Positions 8,805-18,869 of a DNA stretch of 64,000 nucleotides are shown piece after piece. The notes beneath the pieces are model-generated. The model did no database searches. It was not told where the DNA came from and saw nothing but the letters and a program-made list of their open reading frames with translations. Each line of letters starts with the position of its first letter. Position 1 is the first letter of the stretch. A program made the translations under genes and the position numbers. Source of the stretch: Streptomyces sp. HM190 (lineage in GTDB: Bacteria > Actinomycetota > Actinomycetes > Streptomycetales > Streptomycetaceae); contig NZ_CP047318.1 in the NCBI RefSeq assembly GCF_009857135.1, positions 5,270,001-5,334,000 of the forward strand, given 5' to 3'.

Positions 8805-8903
8805 GATCAGCACCCTACGGCGCGCCGCCCCGGCAGGGGGCGTCACACCGGCAGAGGGCCGGATCGGACCAGGGCCGCCGACGGCCGTGCGGCGCCGGTC
8901 CGG

Positions 8904-10751
<1,848 letters not shown>

Positions 10752-10858
10752 ATCAACCCCTGTGGTGTCCGGTGGTGTCCGGTGGTGCCCTCGAACGCGA
10801 CATAATGTGTGCCGTCTGTGACTGTACGTGACGATCGGCTTCGGGGTGAGCCCTCACA

Positions 10859-10900
10859 TCGGGTGACCCGGCGCGCGATATTCGGGTGACCCGGCGCGCG
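10859..10900. promoter_or_regulatory. Tandem palindromic operator candidate between glmS and the L,D-transpeptidase gene
   Basis: A 19-bp direct repeat, TCGGGTGACCCGGCGCGCG, occurs at 10859-10877 and 10882-10900. Each copy contains the odd-length palindrome CGGGTGACCCG (10860-10870 and 10883-10893), centred 23 bp apart, about two helical turns. It lies 32 bases before the transpeptidase start. A dimeric regulator binding twice on one DNA face is a reasonable reading, but I do not recognise the consensus. Confidence 0.45.
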
Positions 10901-10931
10901 CGGCGCACTCCCGCGCTGGTGAGCGGCACGT

Positions 10932-11888
10932 ATGGCTGACCACATGACGAGCGGACAAACCACGCCCCACCACGTCGCCCGCCGCGCGCGCGGGAACCGG
11001 CGCACGACCCTTCGGTGTGTCGCCGTGTTCCTCGCCCTGGTGGGCGTCCTGCCCCTGGACAGCGCCCTGGCCGAGGTGCCACCACCCGCGCCCGCCGACG
11101 AGCAACTCGTCCCCGGCGTGCCGCCCGGCCCCCACCAGCCCTGGCACCTCGACACACCCGACCAGGTGCTGCCACCGCGCGTGTACCGGCCGAGCGCCCT
11201 GGAGGAGGCGGTGGAGCCGCGCAGCGCCGCGGCCGGGACGTACGACCTCATCGAGTACGTGCCGCTCAGCGAGGCCGAGGCGGTCGCCGACGCGAAGGTC
11301 ACCTGCACGACGGCCACGGGCCCGTACCAGAAGCAGGTCGAGCGGTGGCTCAAGCTGAAGAACGCGAACGCGAAGCAGTCGAGGGCCGACTGTCTCGCCA
11401 TCCGCGCGTTCCAGATCAAGGAGGGCATCAAGCCGGCCATCGGCTTCGCCGGGCCGGTGACCTGGGCGCGGATGCAGTACCTCTCGGCCCGCAAGAACCC
11501 CAACGCGGCGGGGAAGTGCCCGGTGCGCACGTACCGGGTGGCGTGCGTGGACCTGACGCGGCAGCTGACCTGGGTGCAGAAGGGCAAGAAGGTGGTGTTC
11601 GGACCGGTGCCGATGCGCAGCGGGCGGCGGCAGTACCCGACCCGGGCGGGCTGGCACACGGTGTACTGGAAGCACAAGAACCACTGGTCGACGCTGTATC
11701 ACCAACCGATGCCGTACGCGCAGTTCTTCAGCGGCGGGCAGGCGTTCCACGCCGTGTACGGGTCCATCTACACGGAGATCGGCTCCATGGGGTGTGTGAA
11801 CCTGCGGCTGGCGGACGCGCGGACCCTGTGGGGGGTGCTGAAGACCAAGGACCGGGTGTTCGTGTGGGGGCGGCGGGCGGGCAAGTGA
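10932..11888 (+). CDS. Secreted L,D-transpeptidase with peptidoglycan-binding domain
   Basis: This is a predicted exported YkuD enzyme that would cross-link peptidoglycan 3-3 or remodel stem peptides. The 318-residue product has a signal peptide with core CVAVFLALVGVLPLDSALA (about residues 28-46). A peptidoglycan-binding helix bundle follows (about 115-175, with AIRAFQIKEGIKPAIGFAG). A YkuD domain completes it (about 185-318), with HAVYGSIYTEIGSMGCVNL carrying the catalytic His and Cys. A start at 10944 is also possible. The position beside glmS and alr agrees with a cell-wall role. Confidence 0.88.
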   Translation: MADHMTSGQTTPHHVARRARGNRRTTLRCVAVFLALVGVLPLDSALAEVPPPAPADEQLVPGVPPGPHQPWHLDTPDQVLPPRVYRPSALEEAVEPRSAAAGTYDLIEYVPLSEAEAVADAKVTCTTATGPYQKQVERWLKLKNANAKQSRADCLAIRAFQIKEGIKPAIGFAGPVTWARMQYLSARKNPNAAGKCPVRTYRVACVDLTRQLTWVQKGKKVVFGPVPMRSGRRQYPTRAGWHTVYWKHKNHWSTLYHQPMPYAQFFSGGQAFHAVYGSIYTEIGSMGCVNLRLADARTLWGVLKTKDRVFVWGRRAGK

Positions 11889-11946
11889 GCCCCCGTCCAC
11901 GGGGTGCCGTGGGGGTGGCCCCGGGCTCTGAGACACTGGGGCTGAC

Positions 11947-13113
11947 ATGAGTGAGACAGTGCCTTCGCGGACCGCGCCCCTGCGGGCCCGCGCCGAGATC
12001 GATCTGGACGCCCTGCGGGCCAACGTGCGGACCTTGCGCGCGCTGGCGCCGGGTGCCGCCCTGATGGCCGTCGTCAAGTCGGACGCGTACGGCCACGGGG
12101 CGGTGCGGTGTGCGCGGGCGGCGGTCGAGGCGGGGGCCGCCTGGCTGGGTACGGCCACGCCCGAGGAGGCGCTGGCGTTGCGCGCGGCGGGGCTGCCGGG
12201 CCGCATCATGTGCTGGCTGTGGGCGCCCGGCGGGCCGTGGCGGGAGGCGATCGAGGCCGACCTCGACGTGTCGGTCAGCGGGCTGTGGGCGCTGCGGGAG
12301 GTCACCGACGCCGCCCGCGCGGCGGGCGCACGCGCGCGGGTGCAGCTCAAGGCCGACACGGGGCTCGGGCGGAACGGCTGCCAGCCGGAGGACTGGGCGG
12401 AGCTGGTAGCCGAGGCGCTGGCCGCCGAGGCCGAGGGGCTCGTCGCCGTCACCGGGATCTGGTCGCACCTGGCGTGCGCCGACGAGCCGGGGCACCCGTC
12501 CGTCGCCGCGCAGCTCGGCCTCTTCCGCGAGATGGTGACGTACGCGGAGGACCGGGGCGTGCGGCCCGAGGTGCGGCACATCGCCAACTCGCCCGCCACG
12601 CTCACCCTCCCGGAGAGCCACTTCGACCTCGTCCGGGCGGGCATCGCCGTCTACGGCATCTCGCCCAGCCCGGAGCTGGGCAGTTCGGCCGACCTCGGGC
12701 TGCGTCCCGTGATGCGGCTCAGTGCCTCGCTCGCCCTGGTCAAGCACGTGCCCGGGGGCCACGGCGTCAGCTACGGGCACCACTACGTCACCCCGGGCGC
12801 CACGACCCTCGGCCTCGTCCCCGTCGGCTACGCGGACGGCGTCCCCCGGCACGCCTCCGGCACCGGGCCCGTGCTCGTCGGCGGGAAGTGGCGGACGGTC
12901 GCGGGCCGGGTCGCGATGGACCAGTTCGTGGTCGACCTCGGCGGGGACGAACCCGTCGCCGGTGACGAGGTGGTGCTGTTCGGTGCCGGCGACGCCGGCG
13001 AACCGACCGCCGAGGACTGGGCGAAGGCGGCCGGGACCATCGCGTACGAGATCGTGACCCGCATCGGAACCCGCGTCCCGCGCGTCTACGTCGACACGGG
13101 TGAGCAGGTGTGA
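11947..13113 (+). CDS. alr: Alanine racemase
   Basis: Alr is a PLP enzyme that supplies D-alanine for peptidoglycan. The 388-residue protein shows the PLP-lysine motif AVVKSDAYGHGA (about residues 39-50), the GLGRNG strand near 140, and the second active-site tyrosine region GVSYGHHYVTPG (about 276). It also has the conserved MDQFVVDLG near 325. The ATG start is 58 bases after the L,D-transpeptidase stop. The genes that follow on the same strand (hydrolase, tsaE) reproduce the usual streptomycete order. Confidence 0.96.
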   Translation: MSETVPSRTAPLRARAEIDLDALRANVRTLRALAPGAALMAVVKSDAYGHGAVRCARAAVEAGAAWLGTATPEEALALRAAGLPGRIMCWLWAPGGPWREAIEADLDVSVSGLWALREVTDAARAAGARARVQLKADTGLGRNGCQPEDWAELVAEALAAEAEGLVAVTGIWSHLACADEPGHPSVAAQLGLFREMVTYAEDRGVRPEVRHIANSPATLTLPESHFDLVRAGIAVYGISPSPELGSSADLGLRPVMRLSASLALVKHVPGGHGVSYGHHYVTPGATTLGLVPVGYADGVPRHASGTGPVLVGGKWRTVAGRVAMDQFVVDLGGDEPVAGDEVVLFGAGDAGEPTAEDWAKAAGTIAYEIVTRIGTRVPRVYVDTGEQV

Positions 13114-13312
13114 GGAATCCCGTACCCACGAACGGGTGAGCACATGGGCGGCCGGGCAAGTGTGAACGCGTCCGCGTCGGCGGCGCGAGTCCGCCACGAG
13201 CAGGCGCGCGTACACCGCTGTCAGGTGAAAGTCGGACGAGACGGGAAACTCCGTACGGGTGTGCGGAGCGGCAAGGCCCCGGGGCCCGAGGGCCGGTGAA
13301 GAGGAGCGGGAA

Positions 13313-14554
13313 GTGAGCGAGAGCAGCGCGGAGGCCGTGGAGGCCGTCGCGAGCGCGGCCGCCACAGCCGCGTCCGCCGCCGGCGGGACCTGGCGCCGGG
13401 CGGGCGTCGCGGGGGCGGCGATAGGTGTGGTCGCCGCGGGCGCGGCCGCCGGTGTCGCCATAGAGCGGCTCACCGTGGGCCGCGGCATGCGCAGGAAGGC
13501 CCGGCTCGCGCTCGACTCCACGGGCCCGTACGGGACACTGCGCGGCACCCCCGGCAAGGCGCACGCGGACGACGGCACCGAGCTGTACTACGAGGTCGAC
13601 GACATCGAGCCCGAGGCCGGTCTCGCGCCCCGCAGGCGCCGCCTCTTCGGCCGCAAGTCACCGGCCCCCGTCACCGTGGTCTTCAGCCACGGCTACTGCC
13701 TCAACCAGGACTCCTGGCACTTCCAGCGGGCCGCGCTGCGCGGTGTCGTACGGACCGTGCACTGGGACCAGCGCAGCCACGGCCGCTCCGGGCGGGGCCA
13801 GGCGCCCGACGGCAAGCCGGTCACCATCGACCAGCTGGGGCGGGACCTCAAGGCCGTGATCGACGCGGCCGTGCCCGAGGGGCCCGTGGTGCTCGTCGGG
13901 CACTCCATGGGCGGGATGACCGTCATGGCGCTCGCCGCCCACTACCCCGAGCTGATCCGCGAGCGGGTCGTCGCCGTCGCCCTGGTCGGTACGTCGTCGG
14001 GGCGGCTCGGCGAGGTCAACTTCGGGCTGCCCGTCGCGGGCGTCAACGCGGTGCGGCGGGTGCTCCCGGGGGTGCTCAGGGCGCTCGGGCAGCAGGCCGC
14101 GCTGGTGGAACGGGGGCGGCGGGCGACCGCCGACCTGTTCGCCGGGATCATCAAGCGGTACTCGTTCGCGTCGCGGGACGTGGACCCGGCGGTCGCCCGG
14201 TTCGCCGAACGGATGATCGAGGGGACGCCGATCGACGTGGTCGCCGAGTTCTACCCGGCGTTCACCGAGCACGACAAGACGGAGGCGCTCTCGGCCTTCG
14301 CCGAGCTGCCGGTGCTCGTGCTGGCCGGGGTCAAGGACCTCGTCACGCCGAGCGAGCACAGCGAGGCGATCTCCGATCTGCTGCCGGACGCGGAGCTGGT
14401 GCTCGTGCCGGACGCCGGGCACCTGGTGATGCTGGAGCACCCCGAGGTGGTCACCGACCGGCTCGCCGACCTGCTCACCCGGGCGGGTGCCGTGCCGACG
14501 GGGGCTACCGTAAGTGGTTATGGAAGCGCCAGCAGCACGGTACGCCCCGGGTGA
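13313..14554 (+). CDS. Alpha/beta-fold hydrolase with N-terminal membrane segment
   Basis: This is a 413-residue serine hydrolase of unknown substrate. An N-terminal Ala-rich region with one hydrophobic segment (GVAGAAIGVVAAGAAAGVAI, about residues 31-50) probably anchors it in the membrane. The alpha/beta domain has the FSHGYCLNQDSW oxyanion strand, the nucleophile elbow LVGHSMGGMTV, an acidic residue near VLAGVKDLVTPSEH, and the His in PDAGHLVMLEHPE. I chose the GTG at 13313, preceded by GAGGAGCGGGAA. It overlaps tsaE by 35 bases, so the two are likely co-translated. Confidence 0.85.
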   Translation: MSESSAEAVEAVASAAATAASAAGGTWRRAGVAGAAIGVVAAGAAAGVAIERLTVGRGMRRKARLALDSTGPYGTLRGTPGKAHADDGTELYYEVDDIEPEAGLAPRRRRLFGRKSPAPVTVVFSHGYCLNQDSWHFQRAALRGVVRTVHWDQRSHGRSGRGQAPDGKPVTIDQLGRDLKAVIDAAVPEGPVVLVGHSMGGMTVMALAAHYPELIRERVVAVALVGTSSGRLGEVNFGLPVAGVNAVRRVLPGVLRALGQQAALVERGRRATADLFAGIIKRYSFASRDVDPAVARFAERMIEGTPIDVVAEFYPAFTEHDKTEALSAFAELPVLVLAGVKDLVTPSEHSEAISDLLPDAELVLVPDAGHLVMLEHPEVVTDRLADLLTRAGAVPTGATVSGYGSASSTVRPG

Positions 14555-15110
14555 GCCCGGGGCCGTCCCCTCGTCGCCCTCGTCGTCCTCGTCGACCTCC
14601 TCACCTTCGTCGTCCTCGTCGGCCGTGACGTCCTTCGAGGCGGTCGTGCAGTCTCCCGAGCAGATGCTGGAGCTGGGCCGCCGGCTCGCCAAACTGCTGC
14701 GTCCGGGCGATCTCGTCATGCTCAACGGCGAGCTGGGCGCCGGGAAGACGACCCTGACCCGGGGGCTCGGGGAAGGGCTCGGGGTGCGCGGAGCCGTCAC
14801 CTCGCCGACGTTCGTCATCGCGCGCGTGCATCCCTCGCTGGGGGAGGGGCCGCCGCTCGTCCACGTCGACGCGTACCGCCTGGCCGGCGGGCTCGACGAG
14901 ATGGAGGACCTCGATCTCGACGTCTCGCTGCCGGACTCGGTGATCGTGGTGGAGTGGGGCGAGGGCAAGGTCGAGGAGCTGACCGACGACCGGCTCCATG
15001 TCGTCATCCACCGGGCGGTCGGTGACACCACCGACGAGGTGCGGCACGTGACCGTCACCGGGCTCGGGCAGCGGTGGGCCTCCGTCGAGCTGGGCGTGCT
15101 GTCGGCCTGA
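14520..15110 (+). CDS. tsaE: tRNA t6A37 threonylcarbamoyladenosine synthesis ATPase TsaE
   Basis: TsaE is the ATPase that recycles the TsaB-TsaD complex making t6A37 on ANN-decoding tRNAs. The P-loop GELGAGKTTLTRGL and the SPTFVIARVH and HVDAYRL motifs are clear. The N-terminal 35 or so residues are an odd Ser-rich tract encoded by TCG/TCC runs (14570-14620). The start is uncertain: ATG 14520 is inside the preceding gene, and GTG 14625 would remove the Ser tract and give about 160 residues, nearer the family norm. Confidence 0.9.
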   Translation: MEAPAARYAPGEPGAVPSSPSSSSSTSSPSSSSSAVTSFEAVVQSPEQMLELGRRLAKLLRPGDLVMLNGELGAGKTTLTRGLGEGLGVRGAVTSPTFVIARVHPSLGEGPPLVHVDAYRLAGGLDEMEDLDLDVSLPDSVIVVEWGEGKVEELTDDRLHVVIHRAVGDTTDEVRHVTVTGLGQRWASVELGVLSA

Positions 15111-15262
15111 GGCCCCCGCCCGAGCGGGACCGTACGGCGGCGGGCCGCGCCCGAGTGGGCGGCTCCGCCGCCGGTGGGCCGCTTCCCGCGTCGGTTCCGA
15201 CAAGGTGTCGGCAAAATGTTGCTTTGACGCTTCCCGCGTGGTCACATGGTAACCAGTCCTTG

Positions 15263-15278
15263 GTTAGGTCTACCTAAC
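15263..15278. promoter_or_regulatory. Inverted repeat GTTAGGT-CT-ACCTAAC
   Basis: This is a 16-bp perfect inverted repeat (7-bp arms, 2-bp spacer) in an AT-richer patch, 30 bases upstream of the small gene at 15309. The half-site TTAGG/CCTAA resembles that of IdeR/DmdR iron boxes, but the spacing (4 bases between the pentamers instead of 9) does not fit that consensus. Confidence 0.4.
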
Positions 15279-15308
15279 TTGGTTCGCCGGTGGCACCGGG
15301 AGGCGTCC

Positions 15309-15503
15309 ATGCAGGGTTCGGAGCGACGGGATCGGCGGCCGTCCGGAGTGGCCTCCGGGGCGGTCTCCGGGGCGGCCGGGGTGTCGATGCGGGACCTGCT
15401 GGCAAGCTGTGCGGCGGCGAAGGCGGTGTCCACGCCGGCCGCTCCGCCGGTTCGGGGGGAGCAACGGCGGGCGGTGGAGGGGCGGCACCCTCGGGCTGCG
15501 TAG
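15309..15503 (+). CDS. Small protein of unknown function (64 aa)
   Basis: This is a short Ala/Arg-rich protein, beginning MQGSERRDRRPSGV, with a central amphipathic stretch MRDLLASCAAAKAVSTP. The ATG has a good ribosome binding site (CGGGAGGCGTCC). No membrane segment or known domain is visible. Its place between tsaE and the divergent YkuD-like gene, and the inverted repeat upstream, suggest an independently transcribed small gene. I cannot assign a function. Confidence 0.45.
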   Translation: MQGSERRDRRPSGVASGAVSGAAGVSMRDLLASCAAAKAVSTPAAPPVRGEQRRAVEGRHPRAA

Positions 15504-15562
15504 AGCTCGCGCGCCGGGAGGGATGTCCTGGGCCGTGTCGCGGCCGCGGGCGGGGGCTTGTC

Positions 15563-15582
15563 GCGCAGTTCCCCGCGCCCCT
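15563..15582 (+). repeat. Dispersed intergenic element, copy 3
   Basis: An exact copy of the 20-mer GCGCAGTTCCCCGCGCCCCT found at 7259-7278, here between the small gene at 15309 and the end of the YkuD-like gene. Confidence 0.7.
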
Positions 15583-15611
15583 TGTGGGTGCCCCCTTGCC
15601 TCGGCAGGCCC

Positions 15612-16172
15612 CTACTCGACCACGACCACCTTCGTGCCGATGCCGGCGAACTGCCACATCGCCTTGCCGTCCTTGCGGGACTCGCGGATGCCGCCCGTCT
15701 TGACGGCGGGGTCGGGCCGGGGGGTGGAGCCGTCCACCGCCGCGCTGAAACCGATCACGACGCCGTCGACCGAGGCGAAGCGCACGACGTGCTCGATGGG
15801 GGTGCCGTCGGAGCCGGTGACGGCGGCGGAGCGGGACGTGACCGTGTAGGTGGCGGGGGAGGGGTCCACCGCGCTGGGCGTGACCTCGAAGGTCCGGGTG
15901 ACCTTCTCGTTCGCGCCGACCAGCCAGACGCGGTCCTCGTCGAGGGAGTACACGACGCGCTCGCCGGTGCCCGAGTTCTCGGGGACGAGGTCGTCCTTCT
16001 CCTTGTCCTGACCGGCCGGCGCCTTGGACTTCTTGGCCGTCGGCGTCTCGGAGGCGGACGGCTTGCCGAGGTCGTCCGGCACGCTGGCCGACGCCTGGTA
16101 GGTGAGGAAACCGACTGCGGCGATCGCCGCCGCCGTGAGCCCGGCCACGAATCCCGAGCTGCTGCTGGCCAC
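15612..16172 (-). CDS. Membrane-anchored YkuD-like protein lacking the catalytic cysteine
   Basis: This 186-residue protein has an N-terminal membrane anchor (FVAGLTAAAIAAVGFLTYQA), a Lys/Pro/Ser-rich linker and an extracytoplasmic domain. The domain ends GGIRESRKDGKAMWQF...GTKVVVVE, the layout of the C-terminal half of a YkuD L,D-transpeptidase. The family's GCIR cysteine is replaced by Gly (GGIRES) and the upstream His is absent, so I infer a non-catalytic relative. The GTG start at 16172 follows GAGAGGTGGG. Other in-frame starts exist upstream (16253). It is divergent from tsaB. Confidence 0.65.
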   Translation of the reverse strand: MASSSSGFVAGLTAAAIAAVGFLTYQASASVPDDLGKPSASETPTAKKSKAPAGQDKEKDDLVPENSGTGERVVYSLDEDRVWLVGANEKVTRTFEVTPSAVDPSPATYTVTSRSAAVTGSDGTPIEHVVRFASVDGVVIGFSAAVDGSTPRPDPAVKTGGIRESRKDGKAMWQFAGIGTKVVVVE

Positions 16173-16296
16173 CTTCTGCGCCCACCTCTCGTACGCACGT
16201 ACGCCCTTGATGTACGTCTGTGCTGTGACGGTAGCAGCAGAGGGACGGTGCACCGGGTCGGCCGTGGCCCGGGCCGAAGCGCCGTAGGCTGTTTGC

Positions 16297-16950
16297 GTGC
16301 TCTTGCTCGCTCTGGATACCGCCACCCCCGCCGTCACCGTCGCGCTGCACGACGGGACGGATGTCGTCGCCGCGTCGAGCCAGGTGGACGCCCGTCGCCA
16401 TGGGGAACTGCTGCTGCCCGCCGTCGACCGGGTCCTCGCCGAGGCGGGCACCCGCCTCGACGCCGTCACCGCGATCGTCGTGGGCACCGGGCCCGGCCCC
16501 TACACCGGGCTCCGCGTCGGCCTGATGACCGCCGACACCTTCGGCCTCGCCCTCGGGGTCCCCGTCCACGGCCTGTGCACCCTCGACGCGCTCGCGTACG
16601 CGGCCGACGTCGAGGGACCGTTCGTGGTGGCCACCGACGCCCGGCGCAAGGAGGTGTACTGGGCGCGGTACGCGGACCCGCGCACCCGCGTGACGGACCC
16701 GGCCGTCGACCGGCCCGCCGAGATCGCCGAGGCCGTGGCGGGACTGCCGGCCGTCGGCGCGGGCGCCCTGCTCTACCCCGACACGTTCCCCGACGTCCGC
16801 GCCCCCGAGCACGTGACGGCGGCCGCGCTCGCGTCCCTCGCGGCGGAGCGGCTGGCCGCGGGCGCGGAACTCCAGGCACCGCGGCCGCTGTACCTGCGCC
16901 GGCCGGACGCCCAGGTGCCCAAGAACTACAAGGTGGTCACCCCCAAGTGA
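16297..16950 (+). CDS. tsaB: tRNA t6A37 synthesis scaffold protein TsaB
   Basis: TsaB pairs with TsaD in the complex that transfers the threonylcarbamoyl group to A37 of tRNA. The 217-residue protein starts VLLLALDTATPAVTVALHDG and has the GTGPGPYTGLRVGL motif near residue 66, typical of this catalytically inactive ASKHA-fold paralogue of TsaD. Its TGA stop overlaps the GTG start of rimI (GTGA at 16947-16950), so the two are translationally coupled. Confidence 0.94.
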   Translation: MLLLALDTATPAVTVALHDGTDVVAASSQVDARRHGELLLPAVDRVLAEAGTRLDAVTAIVVGTGPGPYTGLRVGLMTADTFGLALGVPVHGLCTLDALAYAADVEGPFVVATDARRKEVYWARYADPRTRVTDPAVDRPAEIAEAVAGLPAVGAGALLYPDTFPDVRAPEHVTAAALASLAAERLAAGAELQAPRPLYLRRPDAQVPKNYKVVTPK

Positions 16951-17450
16951 CGACCGCGGTGCTGCGCGAGATGCGCTGGTGGGACATCGAGCCCGTCCTG
17001 GAGCTGGAGAAGGACCTCTTCCCCGAGGACGCCTGGTCCCGCGGCATGTTCTGGTCGGACCTGGCCCACGCGCGCGGGCCGGAGGCGACCCGGCGGTACG
17101 TCGTGGCCGAGTCCCCGGAGGACGGGCGGATCGTCGGGTACGGGGGCCTCGCGGCCGCCGGTGACGTCGCCGACGTCCAGACCATCGCCGTCGCGCGCGA
17201 CCACTGGGGCACCGGCCTCGGCGCGCTGCTCCTCACCGAGCTGCTGCGGGCCGCGACCGCGTTCGAGTGCGCCCAGGTGATGCTCGAATGCCGGGTCGAC
17301 AACGTCCGCGCCCAGAAGCTGTACGAGCGCTTCGGCTTCGAGGCGATCGGCTTCCGCCGCGGCTACTACCAGCCGGGGAACGTCGACGCCCTCGTCATGC
17401 GCCTCAACGACCCCTCCACATCCGTACAAGGAACCGAGATCAATGGCTGA
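16947..17450 (+). CDS. rimI: Ribosomal protein S18-alanine N-acetyltransferase RimI
   Basis: This is a GNAT acetyltransferase of 167 residues that acetylates an N-terminal alanine, classically that of ribosomal protein S18. The acetyl-CoA loop ARDHWGTGLGALLLTELL lies near residues 87-105, and KLYERFGFEAIGFRRGYY gives the C-terminal signature. The GTG start overlaps the tsaB stop, and its end overlaps the tsaD ATG by 8 bases. The tsaB-rimI-tsaD order is the actinobacterial standard. Confidence 0.93.
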   Translation: MTTAVLREMRWWDIEPVLELEKDLFPEDAWSRGMFWSDLAHARGPEATRRYVVAESPEDGRIVGYGGLAAAGDVADVQTIAVARDHWGTGLGALLLTELLRAATAFECAQVMLECRVDNVRAQKLYERFGFEAIGFRRGYYQPGNVDALVMRLNDPSTSVQGTEING

Positions 17451-18540
17451 CGAACCCCTCGTCCTGGGGATCGAGACCTCCTGCGACGAGACCGGTGTGG
17501 GCATCGTCCGCGGCCACACCCTCCTCGCGGACGCGATCGCGTCGAGTGTCGACGAGCACGCCCGCTTCGGCGGCGTCGTGCCCGAGGTGGCCTCCCGCGC
17601 CCACCTGGAGGCGATGGTCCCGACCATCGACCGCGCGCTGAAGGAGGCGGGCGTCAGCGCCCGGGACCTCGACGGCATCGCCGTCACCGCCGGTCCCGGA
17701 CTCGCGGGCGCGTTGCTCGTCGGCGTCTCGGCGGCGAAGGCGTACGCGTACGCGCTCGGCAAGCCGCTCTACGGCGTCAACCACCTGGCGTCCCACATCT
17801 GTGTGGACCAGCTCGAGCACGGGGCGCTGCCCGAGCCGACGATGGCGCTGCTCGTCAGCGGCGGCCACTCGTCGCTGCTGCTGTCGACGGACATCACGGC
17901 GGACGTACGGCCGATGGGCTCGACCATCGACGACGCGGCCGGCGAGGCATTCGACAAGATCGCCCGCGTGCTGAACCTCGGGTTCCCGGGCGGGCCGGTC
18001 ATCGACCGCTACGCCAAGGAGGGCGACCCGGACGCGATCGCCTTCCCCCGCGGGCTCACCGGGCCCCGCGACCCCATCTACGACTTCTCCTTCTCCGGTC
18101 TGAAGACGGCCGTGGCCCGCTGGATCGAGGCGAAGCGGGCGGCCGGTGAGGAGGTGCCGGTGCGGGACGTGGCGGCCTCCTTCCAGGAGGCGGTCGTGGA
18201 CGTCCTCACCCGCAAGGCCGTACGCGCCTGCAAGGACGAGGGCGTCGACCATCTGATGATCGGCGGGGGTGTCGCCGCCAACTCCCGGCTGCGGGCGCTC
18301 GCCCAGGAGCGCTGCGAGGCGGCCGGTATCCGGTTGCGGGTGCCGCGCCCCAAGCTGTGCACGGACAACGGCGCGATGGTGGCCGCGCTCGGCGCGGAGA
18401 TGGTCGCGCGCAACCGCGCCGCCTCCGACTGGGACCTGTCCGCCGACTCCTCCCTCCCCGTCACCGACCCGCACGTGCCGGGCGCCTCCCACACGCACGA
18501 CCACGTCCACGAGGTCAGCAAGGAGAACCTGTACTCGTGA
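17443..18540 (+). CDS. tsaD: tRNA N6-adenosine threonylcarbamoyltransferase TsaD
   Basis: TsaD is the catalytic subunit for t6A37 modification. The 365-residue protein begins with the ETSCDETGVGIV phosphate loop and has the metal-binding HLASH (about residue 115), ALLVSGGHSSLL, GEAFDKIARVL and GGGVAANSRLR motifs. The C-terminus is extended by a His-rich segment (SHTHDHVHE). It begins with ATG inside the end of rimI and ends in a GTGA overlap with the next small gene. Confidence 0.96.
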   Translation: MADEPLVLGIETSCDETGVGIVRGHTLLADAIASSVDEHARFGGVVPEVASRAHLEAMVPTIDRALKEAGVSARDLDGIAVTAGPGLAGALLVGVSAAKAYAYALGKPLYGVNHLASHICVDQLEHGALPEPTMALLVSGGHSSLLLSTDITADVRPMGSTIDDAAGEAFDKIARVLNLGFPGGPVIDRYAKEGDPDAIAFPRGLTGPRDPIYDFSFSGLKTAVARWIEAKRAAGEEVPVRDVAASFQEAVVDVLTRKAVRACKDEGVDHLMIGGGVAANSRLRALAQERCEAAGIRLRVPRPKLCTDNGAMVAALGAEMVARNRAASDWDLSADSSLPVTDPHVPGASHTHDHVHEVSKENLYS

Positions 18541-18791
18541 CCGTCGCCCTGATGTGGGAGGCCCGTGCGGTTCCCGGCCGGGGCGAGGACCTCCTCGCCT
18601 GGGCCCGGGACCAGCGGCTCCCCGTACGGCCGCTGCGGCGCGAGACCCTCCGGGCGCCGCAGGACCGGGTGCTCGTCATCACCTGGTGGGACGCGGACTA
18701 CGACGCCGAGCTGCCGGAACTGCCTGAGCCCGGGGCCGAGCTGGTCAGCCGGGCGGTGCACCGCTGGCGGTTCGAGTCGCTGGGCGAGTGA
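18537..18791 (+). CDS. Small protein coupled to tsaD, possible ABM-like fold (84 aa)
   Basis: This 84-residue protein starts at a GTG that overlaps the tsaD stop, so it is probably translationally coupled. The alternating pattern VALMWEARAVPGRGEDLLAWARDQ...DRVLVITWW looks like one half of a ferredoxin-like fold of the antibiotic-biosynthesis-monooxygenase type. No catalytic residues can be named. I infer a conserved accessory gene of the tsaB-rimI-tsaD operon with unknown role. Confidence 0.65.
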   Translation: MTVALMWEARAVPGRGEDLLAWARDQRLPVRPLRRETLRAPQDRVLVITWWDADYDAELPELPEPGAELVSRAVHRWRFESLGE

Positions 18792-18869
18792 CCGGGCGAG
18801 TGACCGGGCCGGGTGACGTGGCTCGGTCCAGCGGCTCAGCGGCTCGGTCCAGCGGCTCGATCAGCCGGG

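Noticed and set aside
15263..15278. DmdR/IdeR iron box
   Set aside because: The TTAGG and CCTAA half-sites are 4 bases apart instead of the 9 of the consensus, so I list it only as an unnamed inverted repeat.
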